NCBI RefSeq assembly: GCF_004327335.1
Contig: NZ_QJUO01000012.1
Span: 1-64,000 of the forward strand
Length of the DNA stretch: 64,000 nt
Direction: 5' to 3'
DNA from: Stutzerimonas kirkiae
GTDB taxonomy: Bacteria > Pseudomonadota > Gammaproteobacteria > Pseudomonadales > Pseudomonadaceae
The notes under the pieces are model-generated. The model was not told where the DNA came from. It searched no databases and was given only the letters and a program-made list of their open reading frames with translations. This document shows positions 1 to 8,682 of the stretch, piece after piece. How positions within the stretch are numbered: the stretch's first letter is position 1; each line of letters begins with the position of its first letter. A program made the position numbers and the translations under genes.

Positions 1-138
1 GGTCTGAGCGGTGCAACCAATCTTGCTGGACACCGCCTCGATGGCTGCCCACTGGGAGTCGTGCGACTCCCGGACTTCGTAGACCATTCGCACGGCACGC
101 TCGCGGACTTCAGGGGAAAACTTCGGTAGCTTTGGCAT
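1..138 (-). CDS. IS3-family transposase OrfA, N-terminal part
   Basis: The first 46 codons begin [19 protein letters not shown], the usual opening of IS3-family OrfA proteins, which carry an N-terminal helix-turn-helix of the HTH_8/HTH_Tnp_1 type for binding the terminal repeats. The ATG complement is at 136-138, about 60 bases inside the element end. The rest of OrfA and the overlapping OrfB (DDE transposase, normally made by frameshift fusion) would lie beyond the window. Whether the element is intact cannot be judged. Confidence 0.75.
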   Translation of the reverse strand, partial: MPKLPKFSPEVRERAVRMVYEVRESHDSQWAAIEAVSSKIGCTAQT

Positions 139-200
139 AGTGGCTCCAGTTTCTCAAAAGGTGCAAAAGGTGGAGCCTCCGCGATACCCGGGGCGGTTCA
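1..200 (-). mobile_element. End of an IS3-family insertion sequence, cut by the window edge
   Basis: Read on the minus strand, the element begins at 200 with the terminal sequence TGAACCGCCCCGGGT, a TG-start end typical of IS3-family elements with TGAACCGCCCC ends. About 60 bases of untranslated leader follow, then the OrfA start. The rest of the element lies outside the window. It has inserted into the integrase gene at 198-1127, and its first three bases (TGA) form the stop codon of the truncated integrase. The other end and the target duplication cannot be seen. Assignment rests on the terminal sequence and the OrfA N-terminus. Confidence 0.8.
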
Positions 201-1127
201 GTCTGCGGGGAACACGTACTCTCGATGCCCGCTATAGGGTTTGATCGCCTCCAAAAGCGCTAATGCTTGATCAGTGAGCGGCACGATGTGCGTGCGGCGT
301 TTCTTCATGCGTTCAGTTGGGATCGTCCATATTCGCTTTTCGACGTCGATGTCGACCCAGCGTACGGTGGCTGCTTCTGCTGGGCGGGTCATGGTGTTGA
401 GCTGCCATTCGATAAGGCAGCGCGTGGTCCTTTTTATGCTGGCATTGGCAATTGCCACCATGAGCTCTTTCAGCTCATCGGGAGCAAGCGCTGCCATGTT
501 CTTCTTTTTCGGTTTCTTGAAGACGGATCGAATACCGCTGAGCGGATTTGCGTGAATCAGTCCCGAGTTGACCCCGTAGGTCATGATCTCGTTAAGTCGC
601 TGCGACAGCCGCTTAACGGTTTCAAGGCTACCTTTGGTTTCAAGTGGCCGAAGCAGGTTTATGACTTGTGGTGCGCTGATGGCTGAGATCGGCGTGGTGC
701 CCAAGTCCGGGAAAACGTGCAGCGTTAGCGAACGCCAGATGTCCTCAGCATAAGCAGGCGTGACCGAGTCTTTTTTGAGCTCATACCAAGCCGTCGCGAC
801 GTTCTGAAAAGTATGTTCGGTTTCAGCCTTCTTGGCCTGTTTCAGAGTATCTCGTTGCTCTTTTGGATCGATGCCAGTAGCAAGCAGCTCCCTTGCCTCA
901 ATGGTCATTTTTCGCGCCTGAGCAAGAGACAGTTCAGGATATGCGCCAAGCCCCATGTTGATGCGCTTCTTGGTTACAGGATGGTAATAGTTGAAATTCC
1001 ACAGCTTAGAGCCATTGATTCTTACTCGCATCTGAAGGCCGTCGCCATCAACCAGGACGTAGTCCTTCTCCATAGGCTTGGCAGCTTTGATCTTGAGTTC
1101 AGAAAGGCGAGTAGCTTGAGCGCACAT
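198..1127 (-). pseudogene. P4-type tyrosine integrase, C-terminally truncated by the IS
   Basis: The 309 remaining residues show the P4-integrase layout: an N-terminal DUF4102 arm-binding domain (about 10-95, with NMGLGAYPELSLAQAR), a core-binding helical domain (about 105-190), and the start of the catalytic domain containing TMTRPAEAATVRW, which supplies the first active-site arginine. Intact relatives are around 400 residues. The HxxR pair, second histidine and nucleophilic tyrosine are missing because an IS3-family element has inserted after ...YVFPAD and provides the stop. The protein should bind att DNA at most, not recombine it. The gene lies next to the 3' end of ssrA, the integration site used by many such elements, so it marks the edge of a once-mobile island. 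Confidence 0.88.
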
Positions 1128-1198
1128 TGGTATTCCATGGAGGGTTTTGGTATTCCAAAAATTAGCACCTGTAGGCTTGGAATACTATTTGGAATACC
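1127..1198. repeat. Four copies of a TTGGTATTCCA-type motif upstream of the integrase
   Basis: TTGGTATTCCA occurs at 1127-1137 and 1147-1157 as direct repeats 20 bp apart. The inverse form TTGGAATAC occurs at 1177-1185, and TTGGAATACC at 1189-1198. The first copy touches the integrase start codon. Such clusters between an integrase gene and its att site are commonly arm-type binding sites or autoregulatory operators of the integrase; which applies here is inference. Confidence 0.6.
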
Positions 1199-1274
1199 GA
1201 AAGACATAGATCGTGCTGGACGCTCACGGACACTGATGGCACTGAAAGCCCCGTTTTTCCTGGGTTTCAGGCAC

Positions 1275-1300
1275 AAAAAAAGACGTCCGCGGACGTCTTT
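1275..1300 (-). terminator. Rho-independent terminator of ssrA
   Basis: A perfect 22-bp palindrome centred on GACGTCCGCGGACGTC at 1279-1300, followed on the minus strand by a run of seven T (complement of 1275-1281). It lies about 12 bases past the mature 3' end of tmRNA. Confidence 0.85.
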
Positions 1301-1311
1301 AGATGTTGTAA

Positions 1312-1345
1312 TGGTGGAGCCGGGGGGATTTGAACCCCCGTCCGC
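1312..1345 (-). other. Probable attachment site in the 3' end of ssrA
   Basis: The 3' terminal segment of tmRNA (T-arm and acceptor stem with encoded CCA) adjoins the integrase remnant. P4-type integrases commonly recombine at the 3' ends of tRNA and tmRNA genes and restore the gene on integration. The exact crossover and the matching direct repeat at the other end of the island are not in the window, so the boundaries are approximate. Confidence 0.45.
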
Positions 1346-1690
1346 CAGCTCTCCGCTATCGGTTCTACATGCGTAGCCAGTTCTATTGAGTTAACTCCGC
1401 GCCGCCCGAATGGCAGGGTGCTTGGAGCGAGCTGTATGAGTTTTAGCCGTTACGTCTACAGCGAACTTGGCGGCGATCCTGTTCTATCTGACGATCACTT
1501 CGGGTTTACAGGCATCCCCTGGTGATCGCTGGCGCCGAAGCGACCAGATGAAGGTTAGGCGGCTAGCGCGTACCCTTCGTAGTTGTCGTCGTTGGCAACT
1601 ATAAGTTTGCAACAGTGGATTTACGAGTTCTGTTACCAACTCGGCATGCCCCTCAAGTTTTGTTACCGGCGTCGAATCCTAATCGGCCCC
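1312..1690 (-). ncRNA. ssrA: Transfer-messenger RNA (tmRNA)
   Basis: On the minus strand the RNA begins GGGGCCGATTAGGATTCGAC and ends with an encoded CCA at 1312-1314. These conserved ends pair to form the tRNA-like domain. The tag reading frame runs from 1596 down to 1555 and reads ANDDNYEGYALAA, starting with the resume-codon alanine and ending in the LAA degron. With SmpB, whose gene is at 7626-8108, tmRNA enters stalled ribosomes and tags the nascent peptide for proteolysis. A strong terminator lies just downstream at 1275-1300. The gene is also the probable integration site of the adjoining island. Confidence 0.97.
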
Positions 1691-1728
1691 ATAACTGTCA
1701 TTGACAGGTGGGGCTAGTCTACGCCAAA

Positions 1729-1759
1729 GGCCGGGCAGCGTCGACCACTCTGTCCGGCC
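1729..1759 (-). terminator. Candidate terminator hairpin downstream of dld
   Basis: GGCCGGGCAG at 1729-1738 pairs with CTGTCCGGCC at 1750-1759 with a single mismatch, forming a roughly 10-bp stem 17 bases beyond the dld stop. The T-rich tail on the minus strand is short, so efficiency is uncertain. Confidence 0.45.
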
Positions 1760-1775
1760 CCCTGCGCATGGCGTC

Positions 1776-3506
1776 TCAGTGGTCGGCGCCGTGGTGTTCC
1801 TGGCCGCAGCACTCGCCCCAGCCGCGTTTCTTCGAGGTGTGGCCGATGCCGGGGTTGAAGGTGTTGGTCGGGTCCAGGTCGCGGTAGAAGCCGGCCAGTG
1901 CCGGCTTGGCGATATACAGGTGGCCGACGTTGTGCTCCGCCGGGTACTCGGCGCGGCGCTGGTCCAGCAGTGCCCACATGCGGTGTTCCATGTCCAGCGG
2001 GTCGACGCCCTTGCGCACGATGTAGTCTTGATGGAAGACATGGCAGAAGAAGTGGCCGTAGTAGAGCTTGTGGATGATTTGTTCTTCCATCGCTTGTGGC
2101 AGTGTTTCCACCCAGTCGCGGTCGTTTCGGCGCAGGGCGATGTCCAGCGCTACGATGTCTTCCACGCTGTCGCGGTGGGCTTCGCGGTAGCGGATCGCCG
2201 CGCCAGCGATGGCGAAGCGGTGCAGGAATGCCTTGCGGCCTTCCTCGGCGTCGCATTCGAAGAAGGCACCGCTGGTGCTGCCGTTGAAGTATTCGCCGAG
2301 GAAGGCGCGGGTGGCTTCCAGGGTGTCGTTGGACACACGTACCAGCAGGTGGTGTTCGTAGCGGTCACGGTAGTCGCGCATGCGCTGCGGCAGGTGGCTG
2401 GGCAACAGGTTCATGGCGGCCTGGATCACCCGGTCGGTCACGCCGTGCAGGCCAAAGCGCTCGAAGAAGCCGTCGATGCGGCTTTTCAGGGCGAAGGCCG
2501 CCGGTACCTTGGCGGTGCCGAAGCAGTCGATCACCAGGAAGGTGTCCTTGCCGTACTTTTCGCCGATGTCGAAGGCGGTGCGATGGATGTACTCGCCGGC
2601 GATGGGCAGGCGCGGCAGGGCGGTCAACAGGTGCCGGCGTATTTCGGTCAGGTCGTGGGGATCGTTGCTGCCGATGTAGAGCACCGAGCTGGGTTCCTTG
2701 GGAAAGGTATCCAGGCGCACGGCGAACAGGCACAGCTTGCCGGCCGAGCCGGAAGCCTCGAACAGCCGCGAAGGGTCGGCGTTGAAGCGTGCAGGGGTGT
2801 CGGCATCGACTTCCCGGACATGCTCGGCGTAACTTGCATCCGAGGCCTTGCCGTGACTGTCGTTGCTGACCTGCTGCGGGCTGTAGTCGCCCTTCTGCAG
2901 GCGGGTGAGGATTTCTTCGGGGCTGTTGCCCAGGTCGATGCCCAGGTGGTTGACCAGTTCCAGCGAGCCGTCTTCTTTCACCTGTGCATACAGCGCCAGC
3001 TCCGTATAGGCAGGGCCGCGCCGTACCAGCGCGCCACCGGAGTTGTTGCAGATGCCGCCGAGCACCGAAGCGCCGATGCAGGAGGAGCCGATCACCGAAT
3101 GCGGCTCTCGCCCCAGCGGTGCCAGGGCCTGCTCCAGGCGGTCGAGGGTGGCGCCGGGCAGGCAGACCACCTGCTCGCCGTCGTTGATCAATTGCACCCC
3201 GGCGATGCGCAGGGTGCTGATCAGCACGATCTCGCGGTCGTACTCGTTGCCGTCGGGGGTGGAGCCGCCGGTCAGTCCGGTGTTGGCGGCCTGCATGATG
3301 ACGATGCGATCAGCCGCGACCGCTGCCTGCAGGACTTGCCATTGCTCCAGCAGCGTGCCGGGGCGTATCACGGCGAGTACGCAGCCCTCGCCGGTGCGAT
3401 GGCCCTTGCGGAAGCGTCGGGTGGCTTGCTCGTCGGTGAGCACATGGGATGGCCCGACCAGGTCGCGCAGGGTTGCCAGCAAGGTGTCGCGACTTGTCTC
3501 GCTCAT
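1776..3506 (-). CDS. dld: Quinone-dependent D-lactate dehydrogenase
   Basis: This 576-residue FAD flavoprotein oxidises D-lactate to pyruvate at the membrane and passes electrons to the quinone pool. The N-terminal FAD-binding (PCMH-type) domain contains MQAANTGLTGGSTPDG and HSVIGSSCIGASVLGGICNN. The middle and C-terminal parts match the Dld membrane-binding and cap domains, and the length matches the E. coli Dld family (about 570). It is the last gene of lldP-lldD-dld: the lldD stop is 3 bases upstream of its start, with a GGGAG Shine-Dalgarno inside lldD. In some pseudomonads the third lld gene is instead an unrelated FAD/Fe-S D-lactate dehydrogenase; this one is the classical Dld type. Confidence 0.95.
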   Translation of the reverse strand: MSETSRDTLLATLRDLVGPSHVLTDEQATRRFRKGHRTGEGCVLAVIRPGTLLEQWQVLQAAVAADRIVIMQAANTGLTGGSTPDGNEYDREIVLISTLRIAGVQLINDGEQVVCLPGATLDRLEQALAPLGREPHSVIGSSCIGASVLGGICNNSGGALVRRGPAYTELALYAQVKEDGSLELVNHLGIDLGNSPEEILTRLQKGDYSPQQVSNDSHGKASDASYAEHVREVDADTPARFNADPSRLFEASGSAGKLCLFAVRLDTFPKEPSSVLYIGSNDPHDLTEIRRHLLTALPRLPIAGEYIHRTAFDIGEKYGKDTFLVIDCFGTAKVPAAFALKSRIDGFFERFGLHGVTDRVIQAAMNLLPSHLPQRMRDYRDRYEHHLLVRVSNDTLEATRAFLGEYFNGSTSGAFFECDAEEGRKAFLHRFAIAGAAIRYREAHRDSVEDIVALDIALRRNDRDWVETLPQAMEEQIIHKLYYGHFFCHVFHQDYIVRKGVDPLDMEHRMWALLDQRRAEYPAEHNVGHLYIAKPALAGFYRDLDPTNTFNPGIGHTSKKRGWGECCGQEHHGADH

Positions 3507-3509
3507 GGC

Positions 3510-4649
3510 TCAGAGCTCCCTGACCAGCGAGTCGGCGCTGATCTCACCGATGGACTTGGCGCCGGTCAGTACCATGGCCACGCGCATTTCTTTCTCGATC
3601 AGTTCCAGCAGATTGGTCACTCCTGCGCCACCGGCGGCGGCCAGTGCGTAGACGAAGGCGCGGCCGAGCATCACGCTGTCGGCGCCCAGGGCGATCATGC
3701 GTACCACGTCCAGGCCGTTGCGGATGCCGGAGTCGGCGAGGATCTTCAGTTCGCCCTTGACCGCATCGGCGATCGCTGGCAGGGCGCGGGCGCTGGACAG
3801 CACACCGTCGAGCTGGCGGCCGCCGTGGTTGGAGACGACGATGCCGTCGGCGCCGAACTTGACCGCGTCCTTGGCGTCCTGCGGGTCGAGGATGCCCTTG
3901 ATCACCATCGGGCCGTCCCAGAACTCGCGGATCCACTCCAGGTCCTTCCAGGAAATCGACGGGTCGAAGTTGGCACCCAGCCAGCCGATGTAGTCGGCCA
4001 GGCCAGTCGGGTTGCCACGGTAGGTGGAGATGTTGCCCAGGTCGTGGGGCTTGCCCAGCAGGCCCACGTCCCAGGCCCAGGCCGGGTGGGTGACGGCCTG
4101 CAGGATACGCCGCAATGGTGCGTTGGGGCCGCTCATGCCCGAGTGGGCGTCACGGTAGCGGGCACCGGGAGTGGGCATGTCCACGGTGAACACCAGGGTG
4201 GTGACGCCAGCGGCCTTGGCGCGCTCCAGGGCGTTCTTCATGAAGCCGCGATCTTTCAATACGTACAGCTGGAACCACATCGGTCGGTTGATGGCCGGGG
4301 CGACTTCCTCGATCGGGCAGACCGAGACGGTGGACAGGGTGAAGGGGATGCCCTTGTCCGCCGCGGCCCTGGCGGCCTGCACCTCGCCACGGCGTGCGTA
4401 CATGCCGGTCAGGCCGACCGGGGCCAGGGCCACCGGCATCGCCAGTTTCTCGCCGAACAGCTCGGTTTCCAGGCTCAGTTCGGACATATTCCTCAGTACG
4501 CGCTGGCGTAACGCGATGCTGGCCAGGTCCTCGACGTTGCGCTTGAGGGTGTACTCGGCGTAGGCGCCGCCGTCGATATAGTGGAAAAGGAAGGGCGGGA
4601 GCCTGCGCTGGGCTGCGGCGCGATAATCGGTGGAGGCGGAGATGATCAT
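3510..4649 (-). CDS. lldD: FMN-dependent L-lactate dehydrogenase
   Basis: A 379-residue member of the alpha-hydroxy-acid oxidase family that oxidises L-lactate to pyruvate and feeds the respiratory chain. Family motifs are present: [17 protein letters not shown] near the N-terminus, and [10 protein letters not shown] carrying the active-site histidine and arginine. [20 protein letters not shown] and VMLGRAF contribute to FMN phosphate binding. The open frame extends 26 codons further upstream, but the start at 4649 ([18 protein letters not shown]) matches the family N-terminus and has AGGA eight bases before it. Cotranscribed with lldP and dld. Confidence 0.96.
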   Translation of the reverse strand: MIISASTDYRAAAQRRLPPFLFHYIDGGAYAEYTLKRNVEDLASIALRQRVLRNMSELSLETELFGEKLAMPVALAPVGLTGMYARRGEVQAARAAADKGIPFTLSTVSVCPIEEVAPAINRPMWFQLYVLKDRGFMKNALERAKAAGVTTLVFTVDMPTPGARYRDAHSGMSGPNAPLRRILQAVTHPAWAWDVGLLGKPHDLGNISTYRGNPTGLADYIGWLGANFDPSISWKDLEWIREFWDGPMVIKGILDPQDAKDAVKFGADGIVVSNHGGRQLDGVLSSARALPAIADAVKGELKILADSGIRNGLDVVRMIALGADSVMLGRAFVYALAAAGGAGVTNLLELIEKEMRVAMVLTGAKSIGEISADSLVREL

Positions 4650-4748
4650 GTGGATTCCTGCCGTTTCGAGGAAAAAGCACCAGTGGGTGAATATAGAGAA
4701 ACCACCTGGCGGTGGCTTCTCTTCCATAGATTAGACGCGGGGTGTCGC

Positions 4749-6437
4749 TCAGTGCACCAGCATGCCGGTCAGCCAGTAGGCCTGGGCCAGGGTGATCAGG
4801 CCGACGAAGGTGGCGAAGATCAGGCTGTGCTTGAGAGTGAAGCGGAACAGGTCCGATTCCTTGCCGACCATGCCGGTGGCGGCGCAGGCGACGGCGATGG
4901 ACTGCGGCGAGATCATCTTGCCGGTGACGCCACCGCTGGTATTCGCGGCGACCAGCAGGGTGTCGTTGACGCCGATCTGGTGTGCGGTGGTCGCTTGCAG
5001 CGAACTGAACAGGGCATTGGAGGAGGTATCCGAGCCGGTCAGGAATACGCCGAGCCAGCCGAGGAACGGCGAGAAGAACGGGAAGGCCACGCCGGTACCG
5101 GCCAGTACCAGCGCCAGGGTGGTGGACATGCCCGAGTAGTTGGTGACGAAAGCGAAGGCCAGCACCATGCCGATGGACAGGATCGGCCAGCGCAGTTCAT
5201 AGAGCGTTTCCTTCAATGTGGTCAGACCAGTTTTTACATCGACCCGCAGGATCAGCATCGACAGCAGTGCCGAGAAGAAGATCGCGGTGCCGGTGGCGGA
5301 GATCGGGTCGAGCTTGAATACCGCTGCGATCGGTGTCGGGCTGGCGACGATCGGCGCGACTTTCACCACCATCTGATCCAGGTAGGGGATGGCGATCAGG
5401 AATACCCAGCTTTCCAGGGCGCCGCCGGTTGCGAACAGCGCCTTGAACGGCTTGAGGGTCCAGACGGTGACCAGGGCGGTGAGGATCAGGAAGGGTGACC
5501 AGGCCTTGAGTATCTGCCCGAAGCTGTAGGGCGACGGCGGCAGGTTGGAGCGACCGAAGCCTCCCGTGCCAGCGACTGCGGCACCTCCGGATACACCTGC
5601 GATCCGTGTATCCCCGGCGCGCCTGGGTTGCCAGACTTTCAGGAACAGCGTCAGGCACACCAGGCTGACCAGTGCCGAGGTGATGTCCGGTAGTTCCGGG
5701 CCGATGTAGTTGGAGGTGTAGTACTGGGTGATGGCGAAGCTGACGCCAGCGACCAGTGCCGCAGGCCAGGTTTCGCGGATACCTTTCCAGCCATCCATCA
5801 TGGCGACCAGCCAGAAGGGCACGATGACCGAGAGGATCGGCAACTGGCGACCGGTCATGGCACCGATGTCGAAGGCGTCGATCCCGGTGACCTGCCCGGC
5901 GACGATGATCGGGATGCCCAATGCGCCGAAAGCCACCGGCGCGGTGTTGGCGATCAGGCACAGGCCGGCGGCGTAGAGCGGGTTGAAGCCGAGGCCGACC
6001 AGCAGCGCGGCGGTGATCGCCACGGGCGCGCCGAAGCCGGCGGCGCCTTCGAGGAAGGCGCCGAAGGAGAAGCCGATCAGCAGTACCTGCAGGCGCTGGT
6101 CATCGGTGATGGACAGTACCGAGCTGCGAATGACTTCGAACTGCCCGCTCTTGACCGTCAGTTTATAGAGGAAGACCGCGGCGACGATGATCCAGGCGAT
6201 CGGCCACAAGCCGTAGGCGAAGCCATAGCCGGCGGCGGCCAGGGCCATCTCCGTTGGCATGCCGAAGGCGGCGATGGCGATGACGATCGACAGGGCCAGG
6301 GTGATGGTGCCGGCGACGTGCCCCTTGAGGCGGAAGACGGCCAGGGCCAGGAAGAAGAAGACAATCGGGACTACGGCTGCCAGAGCGGACAGGCCAAGGC
6401 CGCCAAGCGGCGTGTAAAGCTGTTGCCATGTTTGCAT
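4749..6437 (-). CDS. lldP: L-lactate permease
   Basis: A 562-residue, strongly hydrophobic protein of the LctP/LldP family with about a dozen predicted membrane helices, acting as a lactate/proton symporter in the inner membrane. Typical family stretches are [17 protein letters not shown] and [16 protein letters not shown] near the C-terminus. It is the first gene of the lactate operon. lldD starts 99 bases downstream. Upstream lies a region with a perfect 15-bp palindrome at 6514-6528 that fits an LldR operator. Length is normal for the family. Confidence 0.96.
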   Translation of the reverse strand: MQTWQQLYTPLGGLGLSALAAVVPIVFFFLALAVFRLKGHVAGTITLALSIVIAIAAFGMPTEMALAAAGYGFAYGLWPIAWIIVAAVFLYKLTVKSGQFEVIRSSVLSITDDQRLQVLLIGFSFGAFLEGAAGFGAPVAITAALLVGLGFNPLYAAGLCLIANTAPVAFGALGIPIIVAGQVTGIDAFDIGAMTGRQLPILSVIVPFWLVAMMDGWKGIRETWPAALVAGVSFAITQYYTSNYIGPELPDITSALVSLVCLTLFLKVWQPRRAGDTRIAGVSGGAAVAGTGGFGRSNLPPSPYSFGQILKAWSPFLILTALVTVWTLKPFKALFATGGALESWVFLIAIPYLDQMVVKVAPIVASPTPIAAVFKLDPISATGTAIFFSALLSMLILRVDVKTGLTTLKETLYELRWPILSIGMVLAFAFVTNYSGMSTTLALVLAGTGVAFPFFSPFLGWLGVFLTGSDTSSNALFSSLQATTAHQIGVNDTLLVAANTSGGVTGKMISPQSIAVACAATGMVGKESDLFRFTLKHSLIFATFVGLITLAQAYWLTGMLVH

Positions 6438-6769
6438 GTCGAAAGCTCACTTAAGCATGTTGTTTTCGTTGTATTGGGGAGGGTAGCGATTGCATCCCGA
6501 TTGCTTCCGCAATATTGGTATTACCAATTTACCTTGGTGCTGGCCCAGCATAAGATTCGGCTTGGGAATCAGTCAATTTGACTCACTACAACTTTCGTCT
6601 TAGGGCGTACTCGTTTCTTGTGGAAGCGGGGATGATTGGCGGGATGCCTTGCGCTGGTTGCGGGGCTGGCGCTGGCGGGATCTGCAAAGAGGGCTCGTGG
6701 AAGGCTGGCAAACGTGGAAGAAGATAATTTTCCGGTGCGGCCGGATGAACTGTGAACTGAGAGGAAAGG
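6438..6769. promoter_or_regulatory. Divergent lldP/lldR control region
   Basis: This 332-bp gap between the divergent lldP and lldR starts contains no credible gene. It holds the palindrome described separately. The short minus-strand frames in it run antisense to lldR and show no family features. The lldR Shine-Dalgarno (GAGGAAAGG) lies at its right end. Confidence 0.7.
6514..6528. promoter_or_regulatory. Putative LldR operator palindrome
   Basis: ATTGGTATTACCAAT is a perfect 7-1-7 palindrome located 77-91 bases upstream of the lldP start. FadR-subfamily GntR regulators, including PdhR and LldR, bind sites of the form TTGGTnnnACCAA. Its place between lldP and its regulator gene makes LldR the natural ligand. 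Binding is inferred. Confidence 0.75.
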
Positions 6770-7555
6770 ATGGCATTTGATCCGGTGCGACAGCGGCGCC
6801 TGTCGGACGATATCGTGCTGCGTCTGGAGTCGATGATTCTGGAAGGGACACTGGCTGTCGGGGAGCGTCTGCCGGCGGAGAGGGTCCTGGCCGAGCGCTT
6901 TGGTGTCTCCCGGCCATCCCTGCGCGAGGCGATCCAGAAGCTGGTCGCGCGGGGCCTGATCGTCAGCCGCCAGGGGGGGGGCAACTATGTCTGCGAGGGC
7001 CTCGGGGCAACCTTCAGCGACCCGCTGGTACAACTGCTGGAGAACAACGAGGCGGCGCAGCGGGATCTTCTGGAGTTGCGTCATACACTGGAAGGGGCAT
7101 GCGCATTCTATGCGGCCCAGCGGGCGACCGCCCCTGACCACCAGCGGCTACTGGCGGCTTTCGAGGTGCTGCAGCACTGCTATGTGCGGCATGATGCCGT
7201 GAGCCGGGCCGAAGAGGGGGCAGCGGATGCGCGCTTTCACCTGGCCATTGCCGAGGCCAGCCACAATGTCGTGCTGATGCATACCATCCGCGGGCTGTTC
7301 GATCTGCTCAAGCGTAATGTGGTGACCAATATCGGAGGGATGTATGCCCTGCGAGACGAAACTCGCGACATGCTGATGAAGCAGCACCGCGAACTGTTGG
7401 ATGCGATCCTGGAGCGGCGCGCCGATGATGCACGAGAGGTCGCCACCCGGCATATCGACTACGTCCAGGAAGTGCTGGCCGAAGGTCATCAGGAGCACCA
7501 GCGGATGGCGCGGGCACAGCGAAGACTTGGCGGGGAGGGCAGCTACAAACTGTAG
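6770..7555 (+). CDS. lldR: GntR/FadR-family lactate regulator
   Basis: A 261-residue regulator with an N-terminal winged helix (about 10-75, with LPAERVLAERFGVSRPSLREA) and a C-terminal all-helical FCD domain whose conserved residues (RHTLEG, DARFHLAIAEASHN, H in MKQHRELLDAI) normally hold a metal and the effector. LldR proteins repress the lactate operon and release DNA on binding lactate. It is divergent from lldPD-dld, with a matching palindrome between them. The start has a strong GAGGAAAGG site directly upstream. Effector specificity is inferred from context. Confidence 0.9.
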   Translation: MAFDPVRQRRLSDDIVLRLESMILEGTLAVGERLPAERVLAERFGVSRPSLREAIQKLVARGLIVSRQGGGNYVCEGLGATFSDPLVQLLENNEAAQRDLLELRHTLEGACAFYAAQRATAPDHQRLLAAFEVLQHCYVRHDAVSRAEEGAADARFHLAIAEASHNVVLMHTIRGLFDLLKRNVVTNIGGMYALRDETRDMLMKQHRELLDAILERRADDAREVATRHIDYVQEVLAEGHQEHQRMARAQRRLGGEGSYKL

Positions 7556-7575
7556 CGGCTACGGGCTAAGGCGCT

Positions 7576-7628
7576 TGACAGGGCTTTCACTGGGCTTTGC
7601 ACACTTATGAAGCTTGAAGCCCCTGTCA
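7576..7628. terminator. Hairpin between convergent lldR and smpB
   Basis: TGACAGGGCTT (7576-7586) pairs with AAGCCCCTGTCA (7617-7628, one bulged C). The right arm includes the smpB stop codon. The position between convergent genes suggests a bidirectional terminator, but there is no long T tract. Confidence 0.4.
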
Positions 7629-8108
7629 GTCGTCCTTGCCCTTGGAGCGGATGGCGCGCTGGATCTCGCGATCGGAGTCGCGCTCCTTCTCGGTGTGGCG
7701 TTTGTCGAATTCCTTCTTGCCTTTGCCCAGCGCGATCTCGCACTTGATCATGTGCTTTTTCCAGTACAGCGACAGGGCGACGCAGGTATAGCCCTTCTGC
7801 TGTACCGCCCCGAACAGCTTGCCCAGCTCGCGCTTGTTCAGCAGCAATTTGCGGCTGCGGGTCGGGTCGGCGATCACGTGGGTGCTGGCGGTGGTCAGCG
7901 GCGTGATATGGCTGCCGAGCAGCCAGGCTTCGCCGTCCTTGAGCAGCACATAGCTGTCGACCAGTTGTGCCTTGCCTGCGCGCAGGCTCTTCACTTCCCA
8001 GCCGGCCAGGACGAGGCCCGCCTCGAATTTCTGTTCGATGAAGTAGTCGTGTAGCGCTTTCTTGTTGAGCGCGATGGTCCCGGGGGACTGTTTCTTTTGC
8101 TTGGCCAT
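7626..8108 (-). CDS. smpB: SsrA-binding protein SmpB
   Basis: A 160-residue basic OB-fold protein that binds the tRNA-like domain of tmRNA and delivers it to stalled ribosomes. Recognisable family stretches are [38 protein letters not shown] and KRHTEKERD near the tail, whose C-terminal basic segment ([13 protein letters not shown]) enters the empty mRNA channel. Length is standard. It is divergent from the ratA-like gene. Its RNA partner ssrA is encoded 6 kb away in the same window. Confidence 0.97.
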   Translation of the reverse strand: MAKQKKQSPGTIALNKKALHDYFIEQKFEAGLVLAGWEVKSLRAGKAQLVDSYVLLKDGEAWLLGSHITPLTTASTHVIADPTRSRKLLLNKRELGKLFGAVQQKGYTCVALSLYWKKHMIKCEIALGKGKKEFDKRHTEKERDSDREIQRAIRSKGKDD

Positions 8109-8247
8109 AGCCGCCGATTATATGGCAGTCCGAGCCTTGCTGGCGATATGCAAGATGGTGCGGTGGTGCTCAACTTGAGGGGCGGGCGCTTATGTCTGAC
8201 AATGTGCCATCAGGCTGCGGCTGAAATCCCTATTGCAGAAGGTTTGA

Positions 8248-8682
8248 ATGACGACGCATATCCAACGCTCGGCGTTGCTGCCCTACTCGGCGCAGGCCTT
8301 GTTCGACATGGTCAATGATGTGGCCAGCTATCCCCAGTTCCTCCCCTGGTGCTCGGAGACCGAGGTGCTGTTCGCCGACGACACGCGAATGCAGGCCAGC
8401 ATGACGGTGGCAAAAGCCGGTTTGAGCCAGAAGTTCATGACCCGTAACGAGTTGGAACCGGGCCGGCGTATCGAGATGCGTCTCGAGGAAGGGCCTTTCA
8501 GTCATCTGAACGGGGTGTGGGAGTTCAAGGCGCTGGGGGAAAAGGCCTGCAAGATCAGCCTCGACCTGACGTTCGAGTATGCCGGGCCGCTGGTGCGCGC
8601 GACCCTTGGCCCGCTTTTCAACCAGGCGGCGAATACCCTGGTCGATGCATTCTGCGAGCGTGCGAAAGCCCTGTATGGATGA
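8248..8682 (+). CDS. ratA: RatA/Coq10-type START-domain protein
   Basis: A 144-residue protein of the polyketide cyclase/START family related to E. coli RatA and mitochondrial Coq10. N-terminal SALLPYSAQALFDMVNDV and YPQFLPWCSETEVL are typical. The fold has a hydrophobic cavity. In E. coli RatA has been reported to impede 70S ribosome association, whereas the Coq10 relatives handle ubiquinone; the true role here is open. AGAAGG lies before the start, and the stop overlaps the downstream rnfH start by 8 bases, so the two are cotranslated. Confidence 0.85.
   Translation: MTTHIQRSALLPYSAQALFDMVNDVASYPQFLPWCSETEVLFADDTRMQASMTVAKAGLSQKFMTRNELEPGRRIEMRLEEGPFSHLNGVWEFKALGEKACKISLDLTFEYAGPLVRATLGPLFNQAANTLVDAFCERAKALYG

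Noticed and set aside
813..1376. 187-codon plus-strand frame across the integrase 5' end and ssrA
   Set aside because: It overlaps the tmRNA gene and the integrase; the translation has no family match.
1701..4511. 936-codon plus-strand open frame over dld and lldD
   Set aside because: It lies opposite two clear flavoprotein genes and its translation has no family features; GC-rich codon bias on the other strand keeps the frame open.
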